In this document: positions 8,482-16,532 of the stretch, piece after piece | How positions within the stretch are numbered: position 1 is the first letter of the stretch | Layout of the letters: each line of letters opens with the position of its first letter | Assembly (NCBI GenBank): GCA_003702495.1 | Contig: REGH01000001.1 | Span: 44,016 to 101,600 of the forward strand | DNA length: 57,585 nucleotides | Source: Candidatus Nitrosopumilus sp. | GTDB lineage: Archaea; Thermoproteota; Nitrososphaeria; Nitrososphaerales; Nitrosopumilaceae | Direction of reading: 5' to 3' | Program-made: the position numbers and the translations under genes | Notes under the pieces: generated by a model | The model's database searches: none | What the model was told of the DNA's origin: nothing | What the model saw: the letters and a program-made list of their open reading frames with translations, nothing else

Positions 8482-8874
8482 TTATTTTGATTTTGCTATT
8501 TTGATTCCACCCAATGCAAGTTGAATTACAGCTGGAATAAGCATCATAGCCATAGATGCCATTGGATCTCTTTCTGAAGTTTCAGATGATGGTGATGGGT
8601 TGACCATAATTGCAATTCCTCCAATAATGATCAAAATACCTGTAATTATGATCATTACCCCTAATCCTTTGGATGGCTCTTTTAGTGATATGAAGAATGC
8701 TATAATTGGTAAAATTAATGCAGGTGCTCCTAGACCTATGCCTCTTTGCATATGATCAAGTGGTAAAAATCCATAATCGCCATCTGAAGACATTGCAACA
8801 GCTACATCTGCAGCATAAATTAGAAGCAAACCTATTGCAATTCCTGTTATAACTAATGCCGCAGTTAGTGCCAT
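8482..8874 (-). CDS. Hypothetical integral membrane protein (4 TM)
   Basis: 130 residues with four hydrophobic stretches at about 4-25, 49-65, 71-92 and 108-127. The loop between helices 1 and 2 is DGDYGFLPLDHMQRG; the loop after helix 3 is Ser/Pro/Glu-rich. No transporter motif. Probably the first gene of an operon with the zinc-ribbon and helical proteins downstream. Membrane location is clear; function unknown. Confidence 0.68.
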   Translation of the reverse strand: MALTAALVITGIAIGLLLIYAADVAVAMSSDGDYGFLPLDHMQRGIGLGAPALILPIIAFFISLKEPSKGLGVMIIITGILIIIGGIAIMVNPSPSSETSERDPMASMAMMLIPAVIQLALGGIKIAKSK

Positions 8875-8908
8875 GATGATTTTTTCCCCTCACAATTATT
8901 AAACCTAA

Positions 8909-10051
8909 TCATACAGATTGAACTACTGCCCTAGGTTTTATGGAATCTAGTTTCTTTAACAAATCCTCTACTGATTCATTATTTGTCGAAATGAGGTTGA
9001 AATGACCTAATTTCCTCATTGGTTTTGAAATCTTTTTTCCATACATTTTAAGAAATAAGTTCTCATCAGGAATTTCTAATGGCTTGTATTCACCTTCAAA
9101 TGTTTTTGTTCCCAAAATGTTGTACATTATTGTGGGACGTAAAAGTTTGGTACTGCCAAGTTCTAATCCCAAAATAGCACGCAAATGCTGTTCAAACTGA
9201 GACGTTTCACTAGATTCCAAAGTATGATGTCCCGAATTGTGAACTCTTGGAGCTATTTCATTAATTACAATCTGATCATCTTGAGTGACAAACATCTCAA
9301 TTCCAAACACACCTGCACCTTTTAGTACATTCATAGTTTGACTTGCAATTTTCTCAGCATTTTTTGTTATTTCTTCAGAAACTCTGGCAGGAGCAATTGT
9401 TTCACGCAAAATATTTTCTTCATGAATATTCTCTACAAGCGGAAATGTTTTGATTTCACCCTTAGTATTTCTAGCAGCAATTACCGATACTTCCATTTTG
9501 AAGGGTACAAATTTTTCTAACATTAATTTTTGACCTTTGAAATAATCATATGCTGTTTGGACCATGTCTTCGGAATCAACCTTAAAGTTTCCTCTACCAT
9601 CATATGCATCCCGTCTTGCCTTGAGTAATGCCGGATAACCAAATTTTTTCAATCCTTCTTTGACATCATTAATGTTTGAAATCTTTATGAATTCTGGAAC
9701 AGGAATATTGTGTTCTTTAAGAAAAGTTTTTTGTAAAAATTTATCTTGAATTGTATGTAATGTCTCAGGAGATGGATTAATTTCTGCATTTTTTTCAACT
9801 GATTTTAAAACTTCACTATCTCCAGATTCAATTTCATATGTTATGATGTCTGATTTTTCTGAGAGTTCAATTATAGCATCTTTATTTTTAAAATCGGCAA
9901 CAATTTGCTCTGCTCCGACTTGTGCGGCCGGACAATTTTCAGTAGGATCTAGTACTATGATTTTTGAAACATTTTCAGGCATCTTTTTGGCAGCTTCTGC
10001 AATCATCATACCAAGTTGTCCTCCTCCTATGATCCCTAGAATTTTGGCCAT
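8909..10051 (-). CDS. purK: N5-carboxyaminoimidazole ribonucleotide synthase
   Basis: 380 residues from ATG 10051 (MAKILGIIGGGQLGMM); an open frame reaching 10135 has no homology before that Met. PurK is an ATP-grasp enzyme that carboxylates AIR with bicarbonate. Seen are the N-terminal GGGQLG loop, the ATP-grasp segment PALLKARRDAYDGRGN and the Mg2+-binding EIAPRVHNSGHHT. It is divergent from purE, which performs the next step, with 99 bp between. Both probably share a bidirectional promoter region. Confidence 0.95.
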   Translation of the reverse strand: MAKILGIIGGGQLGMMIAEAAKKMPENVSKIIVLDPTENCPAAQVGAEQIVADFKNKDAIIELSEKSDIITYEIESGDSEVLKSVEKNAEINPSPETLHTIQDKFLQKTFLKEHNIPVPEFIKISNINDVKEGLKKFGYPALLKARRDAYDGRGNFKVDSEDMVQTAYDYFKGQKLMLEKFVPFKMEVSVIAARNTKGEIKTFPLVENIHEENILRETIAPARVSEEITKNAEKIASQTMNVLKGAGVFGIEMFVTQDDQIVINEIAPRVHNSGHHTLESSETSQFEQHLRAILGLELGSTKLLRPTIMYNILGTKTFEGEYKPLEIPDENLFLKMYGKKISKPMRKLGHFNLISTNNESVEDLLKKLDSIKPRAVVQSV

Positions 10052-10150
10052 ATTATGCTCAATATCTTTGGAATAAAAATAGCTAATGTTGTATATTCTT
10101 GAAAAAACTAAATCGTTATCATTAATTACTAACAAGTTTTTTCTAATATC

Positions 10151-10726
10151 GTGTCATATTCAAAAAAACCTCTTGTTGGAATCATAATGGGATCTAGTTC
10201 AGATTCTAGAATTATGAAAGGAGCTGCAGAAATTCTTGATGAGTTTAAAGTAAAACATGAAGATCAGATTATTTCTGCACACAGAACACCAGCTAGATTG
10301 ACAGAATATGCGCAACATGCAGAAAAAATGGGTTTTGACATAATCATTGCAGGTGCCGGAGGGGCTGCACATCTTCCAGGTATGATTGCATCTCACACTG
10401 TAATTCCTGTTATCGGAGTACCAATTTTGGTCTATAATGACAAACATCACAAAAAAACAGACACTGAAAAATTTTCAGCGTTTGGAGGATTGGATTCATT
10501 GTTATCCATTACTGAAATGCCATCAGGTTCCCCTGTGGTTGCAGTTGGAGTAAACAAAGCAGGTAATGCCGGAATTTACGCAATGAAAATTTTGGCAAAC
10601 AAATTTCCAGAACTCAAAAAGAAGTTAAAACAGCACAAGTCTGATCAACACAAATCAGTTGTTAAAGAATCCGAGATGATGAAGAAACAAGGATTGTCTT
10701 CTTTTGCTAAAAAGAAATTCAAATAA
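10151..10726 (+). CDS. purE: N5-CAIR mutase, class I PurE
   Basis: 191 residues from a GTG start. Converts N5-CAIR to CAIR. Motifs GSSSDSRIM (phosphate loop), SAHRTP (catalytic His) and AGAGGAAHLPGMIAS are all present, as in PurK-dependent class I enzymes. A Lys-rich tail of about 35 residues (LKKKLKQHKSD onward) extends beyond the usual bacterial core. Its stop abuts the 3' end of threonine dehydratase (10727) with no gap. Confidence 0.95.
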   Translation: MSYSKKPLVGIIMGSSSDSRIMKGAAEILDEFKVKHEDQIISAHRTPARLTEYAQHAEKMGFDIIIAGAGGAAHLPGMIASHTVIPVIGVPILVYNDKHHKKTDTEKFSAFGGLDSLLSITEMPSGSPVVAVGVNKAGNAGIYAMKILANKFPELKKKLKQHKSDQHKSVVKESEMMKKQGLSSFAKKKFK

Positions 10727-11935
10727 TTATGTCAACAATGTGAATTGAACATCTTTCTTACGTAATGCTTCAATTAATGCATCTGCCTGTTCTTTTCCTT
10801 GGGTTTCTAAATTCATAGTAACCGCAGCAGAACCTGCATTAACATTTGAACTTAATCTATCATGTACAACTTCTACAATATTTGCATTGGCAAGAGTGAT
10901 TTCATCAACAATGTCTTTGAAAGCCCCCGGTCTATCAGGTAGCAATATTGATAATTTGAGTAATCTGCCCATGGCAACTAGACCTTTGTCTACTATCTGA
11001 CCTAGCAAATACATGTCAACATTTCCGCCAGCCAATACTGCAACAACTTTTTTTCCAGGAGCCGGTTTTTTTGAAATCAGGTAAGCTAAACTGACCGCAC
11101 CAGCTGGCTCTACAACAAACTTCATTCTTTCCATTAGCAAAAACATAGCTTTTGTGATCTCAGTATCGTCAACTAGAACAATCTCATCTATCAATTCATT
11201 GATTACACTAAATGTTAATTGTCCTGGAACTTTTACAGATATTCCATCTGCGATTGTCCTCGCACCGCCACTTGCAGTGATTGCTCCTTCTTTAACTGAT
11301 TCGTACATTGATGGGAATGATCTTGATTGTACACCAATAACTCTGATGTTTGGATTTTTTTCTTTTATTGCAATTAGTGTACCTGCTGCTAATCCACCAC
11401 CCCCTATTGGAAGATAGACTTCTTCAACATCTGGTAAATCCTCTAGTATTTCTAAACCCATGACTCCTTGTGCTGCAATAATTTGAGGATCATCAAATGC
11501 ATGTATCATGGTAGCACCCGTCTCTCTTGCAATCTCCTTTGCTTTGGCAGATGATTCATCATAGTTTACACCTTCCAAGACAACATTTGCACCATATCCT
11601 TTTGTCGCAGCAACTTTCGCAGGAGATGCATTTTTTGGCATTACGATAGTGCAAGGAATTTCTTCTAGGGCTGATGCCAATGCAACACCTTGTGCATGAT
11701 TCCCTGCAGATGCTGCAACTACACCATTTTTCTTTTCTTCATTTGATAACGATTTAATTTTGTAATAAGCTCCGCGAATTTTAAATGAACCAGTCTTTTG
11801 TCTGAATTCGGCTTTAAGATAGACATCAGATTTTGTAAGCTCACTAAAAGTAGGTGAATGAATTAAAGGAGTTTTCTTTATTTCATTTCCTCGCATAGAG
11901 TTTGCTTTTACTACCTCTTCATAAGATGGATTCAT
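10727..11935 (-). CDS. ilvA: Threonine ammonia-lyase with ACT domain
   Basis: 402 residues. Deaminates threonine to 2-oxobutyrate, the first step to isoleucine. The PLP lysine is K52 in GSFKIRGAYYK; AASAGNHAQGVA and PIGGGGLAAG bind cofactor phosphate. Residues from about 327 on (LSILLPDRPGAFKDIVDE) form a single C-terminal ACT domain, which could give allosteric control, as in the shorter TdcB/IlvA forms. It converges with purE with zero spacing. Biosynthetic role is inferred from IlvD in the same window. Confidence 0.92.
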   Translation of the reverse strand: MNPSYEEVVKANSMRGNEIKKTPLIHSPTFSELTKSDVYLKAEFRQKTGSFKIRGAYYKIKSLSNEEKKNGVVAASAGNHAQGVALASALEEIPCTIVMPKNASPAKVAATKGYGANVVLEGVNYDESSAKAKEIARETGATMIHAFDDPQIIAAQGVMGLEILEDLPDVEEVYLPIGGGGLAAGTLIAIKEKNPNIRVIGVQSRSFPSMYESVKEGAITASGGARTIADGISVKVPGQLTFSVINELIDEIVLVDDTEITKAMFLLMERMKFVVEPAGAVSLAYLISKKPAPGKKVVAVLAGGNVDMYLLGQIVDKGLVAMGRLLKLSILLPDRPGAFKDIVDEITLANANIVEVVHDRLSSNVNAGSAAVTMNLETQGKEQADALIEALRKKDVQFTLLT

Positions 11936-12116
11936 TGGAAATGTTGCTAAGAAAACGATGTATTTGACTTCTTCTATACAAAAATTATTTTTTTAGTCAA
12001 ATTTTATGCGTAAATTTCAAGGAATGGCTAAATAGCCAACAAATTGATTTTAAATCATATCAAGGAATCAGAATTTCCCCATTTGAGAATTATCTCTTTT
12101 TCTGGTTCCTTGGTCT

Positions 12117-12965
12117 TTAGTTAATTATACTTGCAAATTCATTTAATCGTTTAACTATGCCCTCTTTTGCAGATTCAGACATTTTTCTAGGATCGAACAA
12201 TCCTTCTCTAGTGTTATTTTTCACAAATTCCAAGTCAAATGTACATAAACTCCCCTCTTCACCCGTTACAAGTTTTGAATCATCAATTAGTGCTGGAGTG
12301 ATTTGGTATGTTTCAACTAGTAGAGAATCTAATTCGTTAAACAGTTGTGTTTTTTTTTCTGATAATTTTTGAAAATCTACTCCTGACTGTTCTTCAATTT
12401 CTGCAAAAACTTTTTCTCTAAATTCATCATTTTCATAAAATACTTCAAAGAGTTTTTGATGATCGAAATCCTTGTACCCCATTTCTTTTAATTTGTCTAA
12501 AACATATTGATCACTGTTGTTTGATAGTTCCTCTTCTTTGTTTTTTGTCGTATCGATAATTTCAGAGAGTTCTTTTTGACAATCAATTACTCTTTGGTCA
12601 GGTTTGTAATACAACAAGACATGGAATTGAATCGAAACATGTCCTGAAATTAAATAATTACCTTCCATAATTTCAAATTTTAAGAAAATTCTTCTAAGGT
12701 CTTCGTTGTTGGATATTGTTACATCTTGAATAGACCAATCTTTTAGATTTTTACTAATGTTCTGAAAAAAATCCATTACTATTTTTGGGTCAAATGTTTT
12801 TTGTTGAGAAACGGTTGCATCTCCCAACATAACTTTGACATCAATCATTTTTGTCATGTCTGAAATTTTGGATAGAAATGATTCTTGGATAAGATCATTT
12901 TTTTCATTCAATAGTTGCATAAACTCATTTGGAGATCTTGTTCCTAAACGCACAAGATTTAGCAA
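12117..12965 (-). CDS. Hypothetical protein with coiled coil
   Basis: 282 residues. The central part (about 130-215) is Glu/Lys/Leu-rich with heptad character and probably a coiled coil; N- and C-terminal parts look like mixed alpha/beta. No signal peptide or membrane helix. It stands alone between threonine dehydratase and a divergent zinc-ribbon/cyclase pair starting at 13026. No family recognised. Confidence 0.65.
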   Translation of the reverse strand: MLNLVRLGTRSPNEFMQLLNEKNDLIQESFLSKISDMTKMIDVKVMLGDATVSQQKTFDPKIVMDFFQNISKNLKDWSIQDVTISNNEDLRRIFLKFEIMEGNYLISGHVSIQFHVLLYYKPDQRVIDCQKELSEIIDTTKNKEEELSNNSDQYVLDKLKEMGYKDFDHQKLFEVFYENDEFREKVFAEIEEQSGVDFQKLSEKKTQLFNELDSLLVETYQITPALIDDSKLVTGEEGSLCTFDLEFVKNNTREGLFDPRKMSESAKEGIVKRLNEFASIIN

Positions 12966-13025
12966 ATTATTGCTCGCCTTAAACCTTTTATCAATATCTA
13001 AATATGTAATTGAGCCATTATAGGC

Positions 13026-13148
13026 ATGGAAAATTCAGGTTTTGCCTGTAATGACTGTGATGGTGAAATTGAAGAATATTACCATGATGGGTATAGAGGT
13101 AAAAGAGGAAAATGTGCGCAGTGTGGGCATGAATTTCCTTTAGAATAG
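13026..13148 (+). CDS. Zinc-ribbon microprotein (40 aa)
   Basis: 40 residues from ATG 13026. A classic ribbon: C8-x2-C11 and C30-x2-C33 (CAQCGHEFP), with an acidic/aromatic linker. It ends 9 bp before the class III cyclase gene and is very likely in the same transcript. Such ribbons often bind nucleic acids or partner proteins; no specific role can be assigned. Confidence 0.7.
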   Translation: MENSGFACNDCDGEIEEYYHDGYRGKRGKCAQCGHEFPLE

Positions 13149-13157
13149 GAGATAGAC

Positions 13158-13949
13158 ATGAATGATAGTAATGTAGAAAAAGAATCTGAATTTAGTCAAG
13201 ACAAAGTTGTAGATATGCTACTTAGTTCGACATCAGAAAAAACACTTGATTCTGAATCGATGATTTTAGAAACCCAAAAACGAGTATGGGGGGCATTAAA
13301 GAAAGGATATCAATATTCTGGAATTGTTGATGAATCTGATCAATATTTGAGAAAAAATGTATTCTCAAAATTGGATTTAGTTGTACTTTATGTTGATTTG
13401 GTTGGTTCAACCACTATGGCATTAGAGATGCCTGAAGAGAAAATTGCAATCATAATTAGTTCATTTGCACAAGAGATGGCAGCAGTGATTCGGCAATTCG
13501 AAGGTTATGTCTTAAAATTTGTTGGCGATGCAGTAATCGGATACTTTGATGCACAAAACAACGGATTACTTGCATCTGACAATGCAGTAAATTGTGCAAA
13601 ATCCATGATTTCTGTTATTCAAAAAGGAATCAATCCTATCTTAAACCAATATGATTATCCAGACTTGATGGTAAAGATTGGGGTAGATTTTGGTAAAAAT
13701 ATTGTTGTAAGATATGGTTCAGATGAACGACAATCTCATGTGGATATCATGGGCCCTGCAATGAATATTGCAGCTAAAATCCAAAACATGGCAAAACCCA
13801 ATCAAATTTTGATTGGGCAAGATGTCTATCAAAGATTGCATCCTAATTTTCAAAGAGAGTTTGTGGAAGTTGTGTGGAGACAGGATGAATGGAGATATCG
13901 CTCTAGAGTTACTGGTGAAATTTACAAAGTTTATGAGTTTAAAGGATAA
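13158..13949 (+). CDS. Class III nucleotidyl cyclase domain protein
   Basis: 263 residues, cytosolic. An N-terminal helical part of about 70 residues precedes one catalytic domain of the adenylate/guanylate cyclase family. D80 in YVDLVGST and D124 in KFVGDAVIGYF are the two expected metal ligands. The later HVDIMGPAMNIAAKI corresponds to the transition-state Asn-x3-Arg motif; here it reads N203-x3-K207, so the Arg is Lys. Activity is therefore plausible but altered. Preceded by a zinc-ribbon gene 9 bp upstream. Product (cAMP, cGMP or none) cannot be told. Confidence 0.83.
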   Translation: MNDSNVEKESEFSQDKVVDMLLSSTSEKTLDSESMILETQKRVWGALKKGYQYSGIVDESDQYLRKNVFSKLDLVVLYVDLVGSTTMALEMPEEKIAIIISSFAQEMAAVIRQFEGYVLKFVGDAVIGYFDAQNNGLLASDNAVNCAKSMISVIQKGINPILNQYDYPDLMVKIGVDFGKNIVVRYGSDERQSHVDIMGPAMNIAAKIQNMAKPNQILIGQDVYQRLHPNFQREFVEVVWRQDEWRYRSRVTGEIYKVYEFKG

Positions 13950-13962
13950 GTTAGATTTTTAC

Positions 13963-14109
13963 TCAAACGGTAAATTTACCTGGACATTCTACGTGTTCGT
14001 AATGATGTTCAGTGAATTTTTCTTGAACAACATAAATTACAATCTTGTGCAGATCTTGCTCTTCAATGTCATTTTTGCATCTTAGACATGTCTTTTTTGT
14101 TTCGGCCAT
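13963..14109 (-). CDS. Small Cys-containing protein (48 aa)
   Basis: 48 residues from ATG 14109. C8-x2-C11 (CLRCKND) near the start and a single C42 (ECPGKF) near the end, with several His (HHYEH) between, suggest a small zinc-binding protein. It converges with the cyclase gene (13 bp between stops) and is divergent from the gene at 14248. Function unknown. Confidence 0.55.
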   Translation of the reverse strand: MAETKKTCLRCKNDIEEQDLHKIVIYVVQEKFTEHHYEHVECPGKFTV

Positions 14110-14155
14110 GCGTATATGCGATCAAAATCTGGGGTTAGATAAGGATCTGCGATCA

Positions 14156-14168
14156 GCTCAAATTGAGC
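14156..14168. promoter_or_regulatory. Perfect odd palindrome, candidate operator
   Basis: Bases read GCTCAAATTGAGC, arms of 6 bp around one central base. It sits midway between the divergent genes starting at 14109 and 14248, where a transcription factor dimer could control either. Only the symmetry and position support this. Confidence 0.35.
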
Positions 14169-14247
14169 AAAAATGACTCGAATTTTACTAAACGGTATAT
14201 CAAATGCCTAAAGCAAGCCACAAATATAGCAAAATCTGACCAATTTT

Positions 14248-14619
14248 GTGGAAACCGGAGTATACAAGCACCTACAAGACCTTTATGGATTGAATCCAAA
14301 CATCCCTCACATGGCACTGCAATTTCCTAGATTGCCACCAGGATTAACTCATCCAATGTTTAACATTCACAAAAACCCTGTAAAAGAACAATTTTCACGA
14401 GATGCTGAAACAATCAATCAAAAACTACAAGGATTCCAACACATGTATCAACAATATGCCTCCGGATTACTAACTGGAAACCAAGTGATTCCTCCTAGTC
14501 ATCCATTATACACTAAACAAAATTCTCTACAAACACTAAAAGCAGAAAATGACAAACTGCTAAAAGAAAATGCAGAACTCAAGAAAAAATTAGAAAAACA
14601 ATCTAAAAAACAAGATTAA
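14248..14619 (+). CDS. Hypothetical protein with C-terminal coiled coil
   Basis: 123 residues from a GTG start. The first 45 residues are Pro-rich (FPRLPPGLTHPMF); the last 40 are Lys/Glu/Leu heptads (LKAENDKLLKENAELKKKL), a clear coiled coil. Probably a small oligomeric scaffold or DNA-associated protein. It precedes the gene at 14676 by 56 bp on the same strand. No family recognised. Confidence 0.6.
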   Translation: METGVYKHLQDLYGLNPNIPHMALQFPRLPPGLTHPMFNIHKNPVKEQFSRDAETINQKLQGFQHMYQQYASGLLTGNQVIPPSHPLYTKQNSLQTLKAENDKLLKENAELKKKLEKQSKKQD

Positions 14620-14675
14620 CAATTATTCATCATTCTAGAATAATCCTTATTAGTTGCAAATCCAGTTTTTAGTAC

Positions 14676-15062
14676 ATGGTTAAAACCCCTGCAGACAAAT
14701 GGAAAGATTCTATTGTAAAATACAGAAAGCAATGCCAAAAAATTCTTGAGGCATCAAAGAGTGTAAGATATGCAGGTGTGATTAACATCTACGGAAGAAC
14801 CTTGGCAGGTATCGTTCAACCAAATCTGAAACCTATGTTGAAATCCGAACAAGTAAAAAATGAATTTTTCATAATTTCAACATTAATGTCTTTGAGAAAA
14901 GATACTGCAAGCACCGTTGGGAAATTGGAACATGTTATACTCCAACATCAAAAAGTAACAATTGTCCTTTTACAAAAAAATGACATTATATATTATGTTT
15001 CAATTGATAGAAAAGAAAAAGGCTTAGAGAAAATCATTTCTTCAATAAAGAAGATTGTCTAA
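14676..15062 (+). CDS. Conserved hypothetical, DUF6659-like small protein
   Basis: 128 residues. The layout (N-terminal helix, then VRYAGVINIYGRTLAG, a long helix and a C-terminal strand with IIYYVSIDR) matches a type of small protein I associate with ammonia-oxidising archaea, sometimes several per genome. The strand-helix order recalls roadblock/profilin-like folds, which is inference. It converges with the VOC-family gene (4-bp overlap). No catalytic residue evident. Confidence 0.6.
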   Translation: MVKTPADKWKDSIVKYRKQCQKILEASKSVRYAGVINIYGRTLAGIVQPNLKPMLKSEQVKNEFFIISTLMSLRKDTASTVGKLEHVILQHQKVTIVLLQKNDIIYYVSIDRKEKGLEKIISSIKKIV

Positions 15063-15469
15063 GCAGGTGTAAATCCATGATATCCGCTAGTTTGTTCAGC
15101 TTTATCTGAGAAACTAGGTTCGAATAAAGAAATCAAATAACCATCAGGATCTGAGATTACAGCATTTTTACCTGCATCTTTTTCAACAATGTCTCGATGA
15201 ATATTGACTCCTTTCTCCTTCATTTCGTCTACTGCGGATTGTACATCGCCAACTAGAAAACCTATTGTGATTCCACTCTCAAGAGCATTTCCTTGTTGTT
15301 CAGTTAATGATGCTGGATGAAGGCTCAATAAAGCTCCAGAAGTACCCAAATCTACCCAAGTTCTTCTCTGATTTTTTATTGGTAATCCAATAATTTCATT
15401 GTAGAACTGAATTGATTTGTCTAGGTCTTTTACAGCCAGAATCACATTTCCGACTTTTTTGATATTCAC
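15059..15469 (-). CDS. VOC-family (glyoxalase-like) protein
   Basis: 136 residues with the beta-alpha-beta-beta-beta repeat of the vicinal oxygen chelate fold. The N-terminal half contains GNVILAVKDLDKSIQFYNEIIG; the C-terminal half has ISDPDGYLISLFEP, with the metal-ligand Glu in the expected end position. Members bind a divalent metal and act on lactoylglutathione-like, aromatic or antibiotic substrates. The substrate here is not determinable. Confidence 0.8.
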   Translation of the reverse strand: MNIKKVGNVILAVKDLDKSIQFYNEIIGLPIKNQRRTWVDLGTSGALLSLHPASLTEQQGNALESGITIGFLVGDVQSAVDEMKEKGVNIHRDIVEKDAGKNAVISDPDGYLISLFEPSFSDKAEQTSGYHGFTPA

Positions 15470-15537
15470 AGAAGATCTACCTCTAAGTTCCTTAAATTAA
15501 TTGTCATTGAACTTCAACGAAAGGGGGGCTTCTCTTT

Positions 15538-15756
15538 TTATTGAACTTCAACCATGGTTTCAGTTCGTTCTACACCATTGATTTTTTGAATTTGATTGGC
15601 AACTTCTTTAATTTGGCCAAGTTCTTCAACATCTATGATGGCCACTGCATCAAATTGACCACTAGTAGGAAAAGAGTCAGATACCGAGTTAACTTTTCTC
15701 AATCTTGCGGCAATCAATTTTTTTGGGGATTTAACTAAAATTATTGCTCTTACCAA
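15538..15756 (-). CDS. Stand-alone Lrp/AsnC ligand-binding (RAM) domain protein
   Basis: 72 residues, a single alpha/beta RAM (ACT-like) domain without a helix-turn-helix. The pattern AIILVKSPKK...PTSGQFDAVAIIDVEE...NGVERTETMVEV is that of the C-terminal half of Lrp/AsnC regulators. Its start overlaps the stop of a second RAM-only gene (15750-15989) by 7 bp. Such proteins form dimers or octamers, sense amino acids and may modulate full Lrp regulators. Ligand unknown. Confidence 0.82.
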   Translation of the reverse strand: MVRAIILVKSPKKLIAARLRKVNSVSDSFPTSGQFDAVAIIDVEELGQIKEVANQIQKINGVERTETMVEVQ

Positions 15757-15989
15757 CCCAGATTTACCTCCACTTCAATCAAAGTTTCTGTAGTGACAAT
15801 TTCTTTAATTTTCTTAAAATCAATCACCATGTTATTGATTTCATCAAATCCTCCTTGTAAAAGAACGCTAATGTCTGCTCTTCCAGTAACCACCATGACC
15901 TGTTTTACAACTTTACGTTTTTTCTTTAAAATTTGAACTACTGAATCTACCTTCCCTGGTTTTACAGTAATTAGACATAAAGCACGCAT
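15750..15989 (-). CDS. Stand-alone Lrp/AsnC ligand-binding (RAM) domain protein
   Basis: 79 residues, again only the RAM domain: ALCLITVKPGKVDSVVQIL, then VVTGRADISVLLQGG and a final beta strand EVEVNLGW. It overlaps the partner gene at 15538-15756 by 7 bp, so the two are translated together and may form a hetero-oligomer. The two differ clearly in sequence, so this is not a fresh duplication. Confidence 0.82.
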   Translation of the reverse strand: MRALCLITVKPGKVDSVVQILKKKRKVVKQVMVVTGRADISVLLQGGFDEINNMVIDFKKIKEIVTTETLIEVEVNLGW

Positions 15990-16023
15990 ACAAGTACTAC
16001 GTCATCGAGTCGAATAAAGATTC

Positions 16024-16335
16024 CTAGTCAAATGCTTCCTGAGACCTAGCCTCTTCAAGATAGGCTCGTCTTTCTTCATTAACTTTTTCTTGATCAATCT
16101 CAATATCATCGTCTACTATGACTATGCCCATATCCCCAACAGGTTCTTCTTTTTTGTTTTTAGATTTACTGGTAGCCTTTGATTTTGTTGTTTTTGTTTT
16201 GGAAGTGGCCTTTGGTTTGGTTTCTTTAGCCTTTGATTTTGTTGTTTTTGCTTTGGAAGTGGCCTTTGATTTGGTTTCTTTAGCTTTAGTATCTTTTGAT
16301 TTGGTTGCTTTCTTTGTAGATTTTTTTTCAGCCAT
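16024..16335 (-). CDS. Lys/Thr/Ser-rich repeat protein, histone H1-like tail
   Basis: 103 residues from ATG 16335 (MAEKKSTKKATK); a frame to 16440 is open but starts with unrelated sequence. The first 65 residues are made of Lys, Thr, Ser and Ala, with two tandem 18-residue units that begin KAKETK and end KTTKS. The last 35 are acidic with IVIVDDDIEIDQ. The basic half would bind DNA or RNA non-specifically; the acidic tail may bind a partner or mask it. No named family. Confidence 0.62.
   Translation of the reverse strand: MAEKKSTKKATKSKDTKAKETKSKATSKAKTTKSKAKETKPKATSKTKTTKSKATSKSKNKKEEPVGDMGIVIVDDDIEIDQEKVNEERRAYLEEARSQEAFD
16174..16281. repeat. Two tandem 54-bp units
   Basis: Units 16174-16227 and 16228-16281, each 54 bp (18 codons), differ at only a few positions, with a partial third unit following. 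They encode the Lys/Thr-rich repeat of the overlapping minus-strand gene. Near-identity at the DNA level indicates recent unit duplication. Confidence 0.8.
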
Positions 16336-16518
16336 GAAAGTCGAAAATCTAGAGGTTGCCTTGTTTTTAAATATTTTGTAGGATTGGTTTTTCAGAAGAT
16401 ATGCTCCCAGAAATCCGATCAAACAATTATTTCTTGACAATGGATCAAGGTAGCCATCAGAGTCAGGAATTTACTCAAAGTTGAATTTATCAAAAAACAA
16501 GTCTTTGATAATCTGTTG

Positions 16519-16526
16519 GGAGGTGA
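16519..16526 (+). promoter_or_regulatory. Strong Shine-Dalgarno site
   Basis: Bases GGAGGTGA match the expected anti-Shine-Dalgarno end of archaeal 16S rRNA. The site lies 6 bases before an ATA at 16533 and 51 bases before the only ordinary in-frame start, TTG 16578. It therefore argues that translation of the next gene begins at or near 16533. Confidence 0.6.
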
Positions 16527-16532
16527 AAGAAA

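Noticed and set aside
13813-14085. Plus-strand frame of 90 codons over the end of the cyclase gene
   Set aside because: The first half is the cyclase gene read out of frame, and the second half is the complement of the 48-residue Cys protein.
15541-15738. Plus-strand frame of 65 codons
   Set aside because: It is the complement of the RAM-domain gene, which has a clear family match.
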